The notes: generated by a model not told the origin, from the sequence alone. 64,000 bases of DNA from Scleroderma bovista (GCA_037178675.1 JAYMGJ010000094.1:32717-96716); one strand, 5' to 3'; shown: positions 1 through 10,840, counted from the stretch's first letter. Numbers and translations are program-made.

Positions 1-903
1 AATGCCAAGCTGTGAAGACCAAAACGATCATCAGGTGTCCTTCCGACTCATGCCGTGGGATTGTCCGTTGCCGTCCAGTGGAGCTTCTTTCCATTCCGAG
101 GTTAGTCCTTTGCTATATGCGTTGATTGACAGAGTAGAGTGCTCCGACGATACTATATGGATATTATGAGCAGCATAGGGTACAGTAATTCATGTCGTGA
201 ATGTGCAGGGTGAATGGTGGTAAAAGAGTATTGTACTGAGTGGAGTGGCGCACCCCGAATTTCAAACCACTCGAGCTTGCCGCTTATAGTTATCCGGGAG
301 ATCATTCCGAAACCCCAAATGCAGTGAGTCGCTCGTTCGCGTTAGCCCCGACTCGACGAATCACAGCTGTGACCACACGCACAGCGCATGCTGGCAGGAA
401 CCACCACGGGTCGACGGAACGTGCCTCATGGTACGCATGACGCAACGGGCCAAAGTACCGATGGCGGCGGCGGGACTCCGCTGGATGATTATTAGAGAAC
501 AGTGCTTTGTGAATGTGAACATGAATGAATGAATGTAAGGATGAAATATATATATAATATATCGGACGCGGTCGATGATGATGACGAGATTTGGGGGAGT
601 TCATAAAGTCAGACCCTATCCCCACCATTTCTGACACGTATGAGCGACGACTCGATCCACAACGAATGCATAAAGGAGAGGTATCTTACCATGCCCAAAC
701 CCAAAACCCAAAACACAACGAGCCATTCCCGCAGCGGGGGATCACGTCGAAGGATACGCCCCTCTCAGCCTCACCCTCCCGTCCTTAAGCCGCTCGGTGA
801 TAACAGGACTCGCAGCCGGCCGATACTTGAACTCCTTTGAATACCTACACCCCCACACACAACGAGTGGATAATCCCGCGGGGGGAAAAAAAACGCATGG
901 TAT
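1..903. other. No supported gene in the left edge
   Basis: Short open frames occur on both strands but none has a recognisable domain, a good start or a convincing intron pattern. About positions 545-565 are a TA-rich run. The left end may hold the flank of a gene outside the window. Confidence 0.5.
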
Positions 904-1149
904 TCAGACGCACCGAGAAGCATAAATAATCTCCGGTGTCGCGTTCTGTTTAGACGGTCTGATGGCGTACGAGAGCCAGAAAAGGAAGATGATGAATAGA
1001 ATGAGCGCGATGCGTTTCCAGGCGGCGGGTGGGGGTCTGTCGAAGCGGGGATCGATGGGTCGAGCGCGCGTAGACGCTGCCTCCGCGTCGTCCGCGTCGT
1101 CCGCGTCGCGTGGGGATGCGGGGAGGCGCTGGTACTTGGCAGCTGGCAT
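904..1149 (-). CDS. Small single-pass membrane protein, function unknown
   Basis: An 81-residue intronless frame. The open frame extends upstream to about 1509, but the start at 1149 (MPAAKYQRLP) was chosen because the extension is low-complexity and this start gives a compact product. Residues 1-45 are polar and rich in Asp, Ala, Arg and Pro. Residues about 46-62 (ALILFIIFLFWLSYAI) form one hydrophobic transmembrane segment, followed by a short polar tail. The arrangement suggests a tail-proximal anchor in an internal membrane. Small proteins with a Pro-rich linker followed by WKRIALILF-like segments are, to my memory, common in Agaricomycetes, but I know no function. It is divergent from the IES2 gene, with 234 bases between the two starts, which probably hold both promoters. 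Confidence 0.6.
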   Translation of the reverse strand: MPAAKYQRLPASPRDADDADDAEAASTRARPIDPRFDRPPPAAWKRIALILFIIFLFWLSYAIRPSKQNATPEIIYASRCV

Positions 1150-1383
1150 CGACGACGAGGACGAGGACGGTGAGTGAGAGTGAAGAAGTGGATGGGCGGA
1201 GTTTGAAAAGCGGGGGCCCGACTGCGCCTGAAGTTGGAGTCGAAAAAAATAATAATGTCCGAGGAAGAACTTGGCGGACTGACGGATGAAAATGCGAGCG
1301 GTGCGTCTCTCGTCTCTCACAGCTACCAGGCCCTGACGACTCGCGGCTGACTCTACCACATCGACATCCATCGTATCATAGAC

Positions 1384-2604
1384 ATGGCGTATGACTCGGA
1401 CATTGACATGGCTGTCGATACCAAGGCGGATGAGGAGGAGCGAGATGACGATAATGATGTCGAGCCTGACGAAGGCGACGAGGTTCGTTTTCTGTCCCTC
1501 TCCCGCCACGCTGACCGCGCCAACTTTTGCCCCCCACAGGACCCTCTAGACGTGGAATCGGAAGAACTCACCCCGCCGCCGTCCCCGTCACGACCGCGTC
1601 TCAAGATCAAACTAAAGCTACCCCAGATACTCAGTCCGAACGAACCATCGAGCAGGGCTGCGTCGACTCCGAGTGGGGAAGGACAGAGCCAACCACCCTT
1701 TCGCCGCGGTATATCCAAGGGTACGGTGGTAATTGTCTTGATATCCGTTTGCTGAGTATGGGTTTTCAGATGACTATGTTGAATCAGAGGACGATGATGA
1801 GGTGGTTGGGGGATCTACGCGGCCAATGACCTCTCGCCAAGCTGTGTTGGCCAGCGTAGTTGACTCATCTCACGTTTCATTGTGTATGGCAGACAGGTCC
1901 CGTTTTAAACAGCTACTCGTTTTCTAACGCGCTACACAGCAGAGTCGTCGAGAAAGAAGAAACAGCTAACGGAAGAGGAAATTGCACTCCGGCGAGAAGA
2001 GACCGCTCGCAAGCGAAGGAACCTTTCTGAAAAGAAACTCGAAGACGAAAAGGTCGGTCCTTTTTTCCCCATTCTCCGGATAGTCTAGCTTGCCAACCCC
2101 CATCATGATTTGGCTCGCACGCATACACGGACATACGAGTAGATGGAAACCATCAACCGCCTGTTGAAGAAGCAGTCCAAGTCAAAGAATAAACGTAACG
2201 TTCTGTCAACTGCGGACGATCGGACGCCAGTCTCAGTCACGCCTGCCGTGGTCGCGTCAACACGTGACGGGTCACCGCCGCCATTAGACGGGGATGTGCA
2301 AGAGGCTGTCGAAATCACACCTACTATGTACAGGTGGATCTCGACCACCAGGCCACCTGTCGAGGGGATGGTGACTGAACCAGCGGAGATGAAGATGAGA
2401 CTGATGTTTTCTGTTCCTGTGTGTGCCCTTCCGCCAAACATCCAGGCCCAGGTGGGTGGTCAGGTGAACGCGCCTGTAGCGATGAAGGCCATCTGTGACG
2501 TGAGTGGGTGTAGACGGGACCGGAAGTATCGGCTGGTGAAGGAGTGGCAGAAGGGTGCGTGTGGGATAGATCATTTGAAGCTTCTTGAACGCCAGACGGT
2601 ATAG
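1384..2604 (+). CDS. IES2: INO80 complex subunit B / IES2 (PAPA-1-like)
   Basis: Five exons (1384-1482, 1540-1708, 1770-1883, 1940-2052, 2143-2604) give 318 residues. The N-terminus is acidic (DSDIDMAVDTKADEEERDDD). The middle carries MTSRQAVLASV and then the PAPA-1 conserved region: TEEEIALRREETARKRRNLS followed by EKKLEDEKMETINRLLKKQ, split across the last intron. The C-terminus (ICDVSGC...GACGIDHLKLLE) matches the Cys-containing tail of fungal Ies2. Ies2 is a nuclear subunit of the INO80 chromatin remodeller that helps couple the Rvb1/Rvb2 ring to the ATPase. The start follows a short leader and no better ATG is in frame. Intron 3 (1884-1939) uses GTATGG and is required to join SSHVSLS to ESSRKKK in frame. 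Confidence 0.88.
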
Positions 2605-3221
2605 CATACCCCCTTTAGTTCTAGTGACCTAGGAGAACAACTGCGAGGTTTGGATTCAACGTTGTGTGGTCTCACCATTGCATGGGGATTGTCTCGGATC
2701 GAGTGGTCGTCTCGGATCATCTTTGCAGAACGGATCTCAGCTCGAGTCCACCCCCTTTTGCGAGCACGGATGCAGTTCCCCTGCCAGCGCGTAAGAAGCG
2801 TCGTCCTAGTAGTAGAGAACAGGACGTTCTTCTGCAGGGAGGGGCCGCCGTGCGAGGATGGAATTTGCAAAGCTGCATCACGCACGAGCGGACCATTTTT
2901 GCGAAAATGGGCACGTTCCAAACTCCCAAAGTAAAATTAGCCTATTACCTTTGGGATTTGGACACCCCCACCCCGTTTGTTTAAGACCGCTATGCGTGAA
3001 CATAAAACCGTGTCTCTGTCCCCGTCAGTCCTTCGTCTCCCTGCGCTCACTTACTGTCCCGCTCCCAAAAACGCGAAGAATTACTACAGTCCCCTGATGG
3101 CGTTCAACTCGATCGATAATGGCAGTCGCAGCCCCAGTCGCAGCCGATCGTTCTCGCAGCAGGTGTCTGCGATCGCGGCGAGACTTGGACGCGTCGTAGT
3201 AGAGGACGGCCACGTCCCACG
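2605..3221 (+). other. Gap after IES2; one Lys/Ser-rich open frame, unassigned
   Basis: A frame around 2730-2860 on the plus strand reads like coding sequence for about 40 residues (AVPLPARKKRRPSSREQD), but no splice partners or family could be found. It may be a relic or part of the IES2 3' region. Nothing else is supported. Confidence 0.35.
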
Positions 3222-4980
3222 GGCCAGTTTCGAGACAGAGTCGCCACCTGCGTGTAAGTGTCCAGGATCAGACTAGTCCCATCCTTTATACCCTCTCAGG
3301 GGGAGATAACAAGCTTTTTGGAGGTGACGCGGATAGGCACCTGGGGCGCTTGCGCTGAGCCTGAACGCTGATAAGCTCTCGCTAGTAGAGGCTAGCCAGC
3401 TGTCAGCGAGATAAGACAGCTCCTATTTACACATAGTCCCAGCTTATACGCTTACTCGCACTCCCATGTCGTGGACGTGCTCAACGTTGACCATGGCAGT
3501 TGGCGGGCACGCTCTGTAGCCGGCCCCCAGGGCCTTATCCATTTTTGTGTCCTCAGGGCAGACACAGCTGACAGCGATGACGGATCTTGTCTGGCGTCAC
3601 ACCTTTAAAGAGGCTCAGGCTTTCTTGGCTCTTTGTCCTCACTTCCATATCACACCACTCTTCTCTCTGCTGCTTGCTTCGTCGTCTTTGATCTTCGACC
3701 GCAAGGGTTATTACTCATCGCATATGGCAGATACTCCTAACAGCGACAACCGCTCCCTGTCTCGAGGACGGGACGTCTTTGTGGGTTATCTTTTGCGATA
3801 AAGGATTGGCCATTGATCCGTTCTGCTCTCTAGCAATCCTCCGGAAGAGGTGGAGCCGGCAATATCAGGCGTGCCTCCCTATCCCGTGAGCCTCGTCCGT
3901 TCGACGGCCCCGACGACATCTCCCAAACCCGTGGACGCGAGCCCGCTGTACACCCAGACAGGGTATGTTGACATCAGCTACTCTCTTCAACTCGCGCTCA
4001 CTCGTTCTGCTCGCTGTAGGTCTACTCTGTGGGAAGGGGCGGTGCCGGCAATATGCGCTCTCCGTCTCGGGATCCCGCGAGATTCCCACACGATCCCTCC
4101 GTTCCGTCCGTTCACGAAGACCTCGTTGCGGAATCGCCCTATGAGCAACGTATCCTCAGGGAACATGCTGCGGCCGAAGAGGTGGTGAGTTGCCAATCAG
4201 GGACACTGTGACGGACTGACTCATCGGGGGGACGCACAGCACCACACGGGGCGTGGCGGTGTAGGCAACATCACCCGCTCGCGTTCTCGCTCTCGTGGTC
4301 CTGTGGTCACGCTGCACTCGACGGGCAGAGGCGGTGCTGGCAATATGCTCTCGGGCGAGACCCGGCCCAGCACGGAGGTCGTTCTTGATCAGGAAGAACG
4401 CAAGAGGCATTGCCATGGACACGTCGGGGGAATGTCAGTTTTCCATTTTGATTTGCTACATACGTATCAGTGTTGCTAAAACGTTACCTCATATCCGAAC
4501 AGTCACTCCACCGGCCGAGGAGGTGTCGCGAATCTGACAGACGCCCACGGCCCCGACGTCGAGCACGTCCACCACCACACCGGCGAATACGAGTCTTCCG
4601 GACGCGGCGGCTCGGGCAATATCCGCTCCCCGTCCCAGCCGCGCGCGCCTGGGTCGCGTGACCCGAGCAAGGAGAAGCCGCACGGTGTTGCCGCGCTGTG
4701 GAACAAGATGGCGCATCCGGGATCGCACCCGCCGCATGGACAGGCTGGTGTGGGACAGTAGGGGGGGGTCCCTCAGGAGCGAACTATGTCACGGGAAATT
4801 TTGGACTGCGCATGCTATAATACATAGGAAAAAAATCTGTTCGAATCCCCCTTTATCCCACCTCAGCTGTATATGTATCTCTGTTCGTTGACGTACTAAC
4901 CTGGTCTTATTGTACCCTACCCTTTGGTCATTTCCTACCATCTTATTTGATTATTGATATTTCACTTCATGAGTCAAATT
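3222..4980 (+). repeat. Tandem repeat unit 1 (promoter + DUF3602 gene + 3' region)
   Basis: This segment aligns by eye with 5455-5660 plus 7066-8662, and with about 8978-10672. The shared 5' part starts near CAGTTTCGAGAC and GTGTCCAGGATCAGACTA. The shared 3' part ends with CATCTTATTTGAT and a TGAGTCAA-like stretch. The coding exons are the best conserved part and the upstream 500 bases are clearly homologous too, so the promoter was duplicated along with the gene. Boundaries are accurate to a few tens of bases. Confidence 0.75.
3724..4761 (+). CDS. Par32-like DUF3602 protein, copy 1
   Basis: Five exons (3724-3780, 3834-3962, 4020-4184, 4240-4433, 4503-4761) encode 267 residues. The protein is built from repeats of GRGGAGN: SSGRGGAGNIR, VGRGGAGNMR, TGRGGVGNIT, TGRGGAGNM, TGRGGVANLT and SGRGGSGNIRSPS. 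These are the hallmark of the fungal DUF3602 family, whose known member is yeast Par32. Par32 is phosphorylated after TORC1 inhibition and regulates the ammonium transporters Mep1/Mep3. The spacers are Ser/Arg-rich and look like phosphorylation targets; there is no membrane segment or signal peptide. The start MADTPNS is shared exactly with the two downstream paralogues. The C-terminus (DPSKEKPHGVAALWNKMAHP) resembles the tail of other family members. This is the most regular of the three copies. Function is inferred from family only. Confidence 0.85.
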
Positions 4981-5454
4981 GGCATCTGTGCCATACCCTC
5001 AGCGGTATGGCAAGAGAGGATCGGTGCTGGCGTGCTCCCGAAAGGGACATTCTCGCCCGGCTGGCCTGTGGGGCTTCGCTGACAAAGAAGCCTCCTTGTC
5101 CCCACCCGCCTTCACCCAGTTTTTCAGACCATCCTTGCGTCGGGTCGCTGCCAGCTCACACCCTTCGGCCCACTCCCCTCGTATGTGGTAGATGGTAGTT
5201 CACCTAAACAGCCCCGGAAGGGCGGCGGTCGGGGTAGCGGTTTACGAGAGTTTTCGCAGGCTCGAAACCGCACGCCCAAACCCGCCCCTTTACCTGTCCC
5301 TGTGTGTACTGTACGCGGCCCCGATCTTAGGAGAGGGGCGTCCGACGGACACGACAAACAGATTTGACCGCCCGGGATACCTCTCTACGCACACAGACTA
5401 TACTTCGGGGGGTAGTCTGGGCAACTGCCCTGCTTGGACGCGTCATACACGAGA
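4981..5454. other. Spacer between repeat units, no gene seen
   Basis: Several short overlapping open frames but no family signal. Positions about 5205-5245 are GC-rich with GGAAGGGCGGCGG and could encode a degraded glycine-rich repeat, which I cannot establish. Confidence 0.4.
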
Positions 5455-5660
5455 CAGTTTCGAGACGGGGTCGAGCCACCTGCTTGTAAGTGTCCAGGCT
5501 CTCTGAGACAGTCAGACTACAGTCGCTCGTCCGATCCTATATATACACTGTCGGACAAGCCCGAGGCTCTCAGGGAGAGATCATGGAGGTGAGGCAGAAA
5601 AGCACCTGGGCCCTTCAGTTGGTGGCTGTGAGCGAGGTAAGGCAGCTCCTATTGCACCAG
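5455..5660 (+). repeat. Detached 5' half of the promoter of Par32-like copy 2
   Basis: From CAGTTTCGAGACGG through GTGTCCAGG, ATATATACACTGTCGGACAA and GCAGCTCCTATTGCA this matches the region upstream of copies 1 (3222-3430) and 3 (8978-9141). The match stops abruptly at TATTGCA. The continuation seen in copy 3 (TTCCAGCTTATAGTCGTTTCAGAC) resumes only near 7062 (TTCCAGATAGTCGTTCAGAC). The two halves are therefore one ancestral promoter with sequence inserted between them. Confidence 0.7.
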
Positions 5661-7061
5661 AATAAGGATTGTCAGTAAAAACTTGTGCAACACCACCCAA
5701 ACTTATCGCCAAATCACTTTCTATAGGTGACTGTTATGGCATTTATCCTACAAAGATCAGTGCCGATGTGAAGACGCCCTGATATCCTGACGAGGATTAG
5801 AACCACAACTGTCGCCGTCACGGTCACCATGTAATGATGTTGTATGGACACACTGCACAGTGGCCAGTGATGGTTCGCGGGTGGCTCGGACAACAGGTAA
5901 GCCACTTCTTCCACAATGCATGGCTTTGACGCATATTGCTGTCTACTATCTCTGGCAGCCACTGCCCCGTTGCGCTTTGTCTGCCACCACCATCACCTCC
6001 GTTTCGGCTGTCATCGCTGTTGCCAGCTGTCTCGCCCTCGACGCACGCCGCGGTTGTGTTGTCTGCGCCCTCCACTCATCCGAAGACGATCCGTCGACTT
6101 GGGACCTTGATTGGCACGTTTCGCAGTGCTTATAGTACATCAACTTACGTTGTCGATGCTGACCTTTTTCCATTGATTGGCAGGCTCAGCTTGCAGGATT
6201 TTGCGCCATTACTACATAGGTGAGTTTCGCATTCTCGACCCGATTCAACCCATTCTGACATTCATCACTTCGCAGCTTGTGCGTCGTTTGCAACTCCGTA
6301 TATGATGAAATGAAATGAAATAAAAATACGGCCGACTACGCTAAACAAGCTCAGGCCAAATAAGACCTCGCCGGCACTAACAGTAACAAAGAGTAAAGGA
6401 AAGAGTAGACAAAGGAAACCACGAGATACAGGCTGAAGACACTACAGCAGATAAGACAGGTGCTCAGGTCTGTATGCCCACTTCAATGGTCACGAGCGAT
6501 GACATCACTAGCCACTGGCACCTCCACTTCAATGACGGTTGGCGGCCACAACAACTCAGTAGCCAAGGGCATGACGTCATAATGCAAACAATGGCCAACA
6601 CCTCCACTGTTGTGATCGATGACAATGACTGTGGGCGTGGGCAGTGCTGCGGTGACAAATGTTGACAACAATCACCTGTGGAGCAAGCAACACCAACAGC
6701 ACGATCAGTACGATGATGACAGCCCCCCACCGTGATCATGCCACCTGGCCACCACAGCCATGCGATGTCGACAACACCCACAACTACCCGCACAGTCACG
6801 ACAACGACAGCTCTGGCCCAGCTTCAGCGTCGTCACAGCCAGTGGTAAGAAAGTAACAATCACCAGACAACAGCTTACGGGTTCATTGATTATCGACCAC
6901 CAGAAAAGATAGGCAGATTAGAATCACCATATTCGCAGTTTATCATGCAATGAGAACACTATACCAATTGGATCAGTGTCTAATCGGGGACCAAATCATT
7001 ACTATTGGAGACTGAATCCTTCAAAGTCACGGACGACGAAAAAGATATGACTAATTTCCAG
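5661..7061. mobile_element. About 1.4 kb insertion of unknown type splitting a promoter
   Basis: This stretch is absent at the equivalent place of the copy 1 and copy 3 promoters, so it is best read as an insertion. I see no transposase motif, no clear terminal inverted repeats and no certain target-site duplication; CCAG occurs close to both edges and could be a short one. Open frames around 5860-6230 and 6460-6860 are Cys/His-rich on paper but look like non-coding composition, and ACAACA/CACCAC-like simple sequence is frequent at 6500-6840. It could be a non-autonomous element or captured filler DNA. The edges are good to about 10 bases. Confidence 0.5.
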
Positions 7062-7393
7062 TTCCAGATAGTCGTTCAGACGCTCCGATTACTTGTGGAC
7101 ATGCACAACGTTGACCATGGCGGGCACGGCCAGCGCGGGCTTTGTGTCCTCGACGCAGACACGGCTGACCTAGGTAATTGCAATGACGGATCTTGTCCAT
7201 TCATTTGCCGAGTATGTACCCTCTTTCACTCGACTGACTCTGGAATCACACTTAAAAGAGCCCATGGTTTCTCAGCCCTTTTTGTCCTCAGAATCCATAT
7301 CGCACCACTTTCTTCACTGCGCGTGCTTCGTCGTCTTTGATCATCGCTGCCACCGCAAATACTAGTCCGGGTTACTGATCAAAATCTTGGAAT

Positions 7394-8430
7394 ATGGCAG
7401 ATACTCCTAACAGCGAGAACCGCTTCCTAGGTCGAGGACAACGGAGCGTTTTCGTGAGTCTTTGCGGTAAAGGATTTTTGGACGGGGTCATTGATGGTTC
7501 TGCTCTACAGCAACCCCCCGGAAGAGCTGGAGTCGGCAGTATGATGCCTTCCTCCCAATTCCGTGGGCGTCCCACGGCCCCGATGGTGTCTCCCGATCCC
7601 GCGTACCCAACATTTGGAATTTGGACCAGTGGCTATCCAGTGGTACCGCACCCCGACAGTGTAAGTTACGTTAGCCACTCCATCTCTTTACTCGCGCTCA
7701 CTCGTTGTTGCCGTAGCTCTTCCCCGATGTCGTAGGAAGAGGTGGTGCCGGCAATATACGCGATCCGTCTGGTGATCCCGGGAGATTCCCACACGATCCG
7801 TTAGCGCGCAAAGACGTCATTGCGGAATCAATTCATGACCCGCGTGTCATGAGGGAGCATGCTGGGGCCAGAACGGTGAGTCACATCCTCCTCCGCATCC
7901 GCATCGGGGAGACTGACATCAGGGACGCATAGCACCACACGGGGCGTGACGATGTAGGCAACATTACCCACTCGCGCTCCCGTTCTCGTAGTTCTGAGTT
8001 CACGCTGCGCTCGATTGGCAGAGGCGGCGTTGGCAACATTCGTCATGCAGAGAACCTCGACGGTCTTTACCAAGAAGAAGAACGCAGGAATCCACCCACA
8101 GAGGGAATCATGTCAGTTTCAACATCACCCTCACGCACTACTATGTAGCAGTGTGCTAATGTTATATCCAATAGTCACTCCACCGGCCGAGGAGGTATCG
8201 TGAATCTTACGGACGCCGTGATCCCCAATGAGCCTCTGCACCACCGCACAGGCCAGTACGAGTCTTCCGGACATGGCGGCTCGGACAACATCGGGTACCC
8301 GTCCCAGACACGCAGGCCTGGCTCGCGTGACCCGAGCAAGGAGGGGCATGATGCTGCTGTGCTGCGGAACAAGATGGCGCATCCTGGGTCGCACCCACAT
8401 GGACGTGTTGGACAGCAAGGGGGTCCCTGA
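7394..8430 (+). CDS. Par32-like DUF3602 protein, copy 2
   Basis: Five exons (7394-7453, 7511-7660, 7717-7875, 7933-8111, 8175-8430) encode 267 residues, the same length and intron phases as copy 1. Repeat quality is poorer: the first repeat has decayed to PPGRAGVGSMM, the third reads TGRDDVGNIT and the sixth SGHGGSDNIG. VVGRGGAGNIRDPS, IGRGGVGNIR and STGRGGIVNLT are retained. Loss of consensus glycines while the frame and all splice sites remain open suggests relaxed constraint or functional divergence rather than a dead gene. The tail (DPSKEGHDAAVLRNKMAHPG, then GQQGGP) is intact. Its promoter carries the long insertion described separately. Confidence 0.8.
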
Positions 8431-8471
8431 AAAAGCTGGAATGGACTGCTGAAAAAGCTGGAATGGACTGC
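8428..8471 (+). repeat. Two adjacent 22-base direct repeats over the copy 2 stop codon
   Basis: The unit TGAAAAAGCTGGAATGGACT plus GC occurs twice in a row. The first unit begins with the TGA stop of Par32-like copy 2. Copies 1 and 3 have a single related unit, so this is a local duplication private to copy 2. Confidence 0.85.
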
Positions 8472-8977
8472 GCACACTATTGGAAAATCCACCCAACATA
8501 TGTTCATATTTGTTCTCTCTTTTTTCCCTATGTATGTACTATCTTCGTTCGTTGACATACACGTACCCCTAGCTATCCTTGGACATTTCCCACCATCTCA
8601 TTTGATGATTGATGTTCACAAGCAAGGCCAGTGCACGTTCATGAGTCGAGCTTTAGATATGAGGATTGGCAGAAGGGTACATGATGGGAAATTGCTGCTG
8701 ACTCGACAGACTGCGTGGGTCTTATACACTCACGACACTCCATCTGCCTGCACTTTGGCCTGCACGCTGTCCGTACACAGACACGCCGATGGCGAACTTT
8801 CTGTACCTCAAGAAGTGTTCTGTGTCACTAAGTCTTTGAATTCACTAGCACCAGGTTCGACTATGCGCAACCTATCGATTGAACTTCCTCTCGCACGCCC
8901 TCGTCTGCGCCCTCGGACTTTATGTACTAATATTTCCCGACCCAGACAAGTCAACTGTTTGGATCTGTATCGTGTAC
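8472..8977. other. Spacer downstream of copy 2, no gene supported
   Basis: The left part to about 8662 is the shared 3' region of the repeat unit. A 160-residue open frame (8500-8982) crosses it, but it lacks a family signal and begins inside the 3' repeat, so I do not call it a gene. Confidence 0.4.
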
Positions 8978-10672
8978 AGTAAGTGTCCAGGATCAGACTA
9001 CAGTCGCCCGTCCATCCTTTATATATACTCGGACAAGCCCGAGGCAGGGGGAGATCACAGAGGTGAGGAGGCGCTTGCGCTGAGCCTGATTGCTGATAAG
9101 CTATAGGTGACTGTCAGCGAGATAAGGCAGCTCCTATTGCATATCGTTCCAGCTTATAGTCGTTTCAGACATTCCGATTACTCGCATTCCTATGTCGTGG
9201 ACGTGCACAACGTTGACCATGGCAGCTGCTGGCGGGCATGACCAGCCCAGGGTTTTGTGTCCTCGGCGCAGACAGGGCTGCCAGGTCCCAGCTGATAGCA
9301 ACTTGAATGACAGATCGTTGTGCATTCATTTGCTGAGTATCTGCCCTCTTTAGCTAGACTGGCTCTGGAATCATACTTAAAAGAGCCCAAGGTTTCTCAG
9401 CCCAAATATTGTGCTCACCTCCATATCGCACCACTTTCGTCACTGCTGCTTGCTTCATCGTCTTTGATCATCGCTGTCGACGCAAATAGTTCGGGTTACT
9501 GATCAAAATCTTGGGATATGGCAGATACTCCTAACAGTGAGCGCTCTCGATCTCGAGGACGGGAAGGCTTAGTGGGTTATTTTTGCGATAAAAAGATTTT
9601 TGGACGGGTCACTGATGGTTCTGCTCTACAGCAATCCTCTGGAAGAGGTGGAATCGGCAATATTAGGCAATCCTCCCAATCCCGTGATTCCCGTCCGTAC
9701 GACGGCTTCGATGACTTCTCCCAAAGCCGTGGACGTGAACCCGATGTACGCTCCGACGGGGTATGTTACATTTGCCACGCCATCTCTTTAACAGTGCCCA
9801 CTCCCTGTTGTCGTAGGTCTACTCTGTAGGAAGAGGCGGTGCCGGCAATTTGCGCTCTCCGTCTCGTGATTCCGCGAGACTCCCACAACACGAAGACCTC
9901 ATTGATGCTTATGAGGCTGAGGAGGAGCGTATCAGAATGGAGTATGCTGCGGACGAAGCGCACGTGGTGGGTACATCCTCCTCCGCATTCGCCGATCGGG
10001 GAGACTGAGCATCGGGACGCACAGCACTCTACGGGGCGTGGCGGTGCAGGCAACATTACCTCCTCGCGCTCCCGTTCTCGTGGTCCTGCGGTCTCGACTG
10101 GCAGAGGCGGTGCTGGCAATATAGTCAAGGAGACACTTAGCACGGATGTCGTTTCTGATCAAAAAGAGCGCAAGATGCCTTTCCACGCCGGGCAAAAGTC
10201 AGTCTTACTCTCATGTGCTATGTAGCAGTGTACTAACGTGATATTCCGAAATCTGAACGGTTATTTCCTTAGCTCTCTTACGGACCTCCGCCGGCGCCGC
10301 CGGTCCTCGTCCTCGTCCCAGTCCCGTTCTCGTTCCCGCGGGCACGCGTGACCCGAGCAAGGAGGAATATGATTCGTGTTGTGCTGTGGAAAATGCCGCA
10401 TCCTCGATCGCTCCCGCAAGTATCTAGCTTTGGACAGCAAGGGGGTCCCTGAGTAAACTGGAATGGTCTGCACGCTATAGGAAAATCAACCCAACAAATA
10501 TTCTCTCTTTTCCCCCTCATCCCACCTCAGCTGTAAATGTATCTCGTTCGCTGACGTACATCTGGTCTATTGTACCTTACCCTTGGTCATCTTATTTGAT
10601 GATGATGTACACTTAGGGCAGGCCACTGCGCCCTGTCGTGTGCACGTTCGTGAGTCAAGCTTTAGAGCACCA
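8978..10672 (+). repeat. Tandem repeat unit 3 (promoter + DUF3602 gene + 3' region)
   Basis: Third homologous unit. It carries the complete, uninterrupted promoter: GTGTCCAGGATCAGACTAC, ATATATACTCGGACAAGCCC, GCAGCTCCTATTGCATATCG, then AACGTTGACCATGG. It is therefore the reference for recognising the interruption in unit 2. A CTTAAAAGAGCCC box about 140 bases before the start is shared with copy 2 (near 7250) and, in weaker form, with copy 1 (CTTTAAAGAGGCTC near 3602), and may be the core promoter. Confidence 0.7.
9518..10351 (+). CDS. Par32-like DUF3602 protein, copy 3, C-terminally altered
   Basis: Exons 9518-9571, 9632-9760, 9817-9966, 10025-10197 and 10273-10351 give 194 residues instead of 267. 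The first four exons keep good repeats: SSGRGGIGNIR, VGRGGAGNLRSPS, TGRGGAGNIT and TGRGGAGNIV. The last exon has lost the block encoding the fifth repeat. It reads into an Arg/Ser-rich tail (TDLRRRRRSSSSSQSRSRSR) and stops early at 10351. Beyond the stop, DNA homologous to the old C-terminus (DPSKE, WNKMAHP, GQQGGP) persists but is spread over two other reading frames, so deletions and frameshifts destroyed it. The product may still work, because the N-terminal repeats are intact. Confidence 0.75.
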
Positions 10673-10840
10673 ATCGTGTAAAAGTACCGTCAATTTAAAC
10701 TACAAGCAGGATGGTCATGCGCCATCGTTCATAATGGGAACAAATAATGAACGTGAAAGGTATCATAATCATCAAAATCTTGGTCATGATCATGGGTATC
10801 CAATGCCCTTAATGCCTAATATTCAGCCCCCCAGCTGGTA
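10352..10840. other. 3' region of repeat unit 3, then no gene seen
   Basis: To about 10455 it holds out-of-frame remnants of the lost C-terminal exon of copy 3. To about 10672 it is the shared 3' repeat. A plus-strand frame from 10638 onward runs antisense into the next gene and is not supported. Confidence 0.5.

Noticed and set aside
1150..1509. N-terminal extension of the small membrane protein frame
   Set aside because: It overlaps the first exon of IES2 and is low-complexity; the compact product from 1149 is more likely.
4820..4860. TGTTCGAATCCCC resembling a tRNA B box
   Set aside because: No A box or cloverleaf can be formed upstream; it lies in the shared 3' region of a DUF3602 repeat unit.
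8500..8982. 160-codon plus-strand open frame between Par32-like copies 2 and 3
   Set aside because: Begins in the 3' repeat and ends in the promoter repeat of the next unit; no counterpart is open in the other units.
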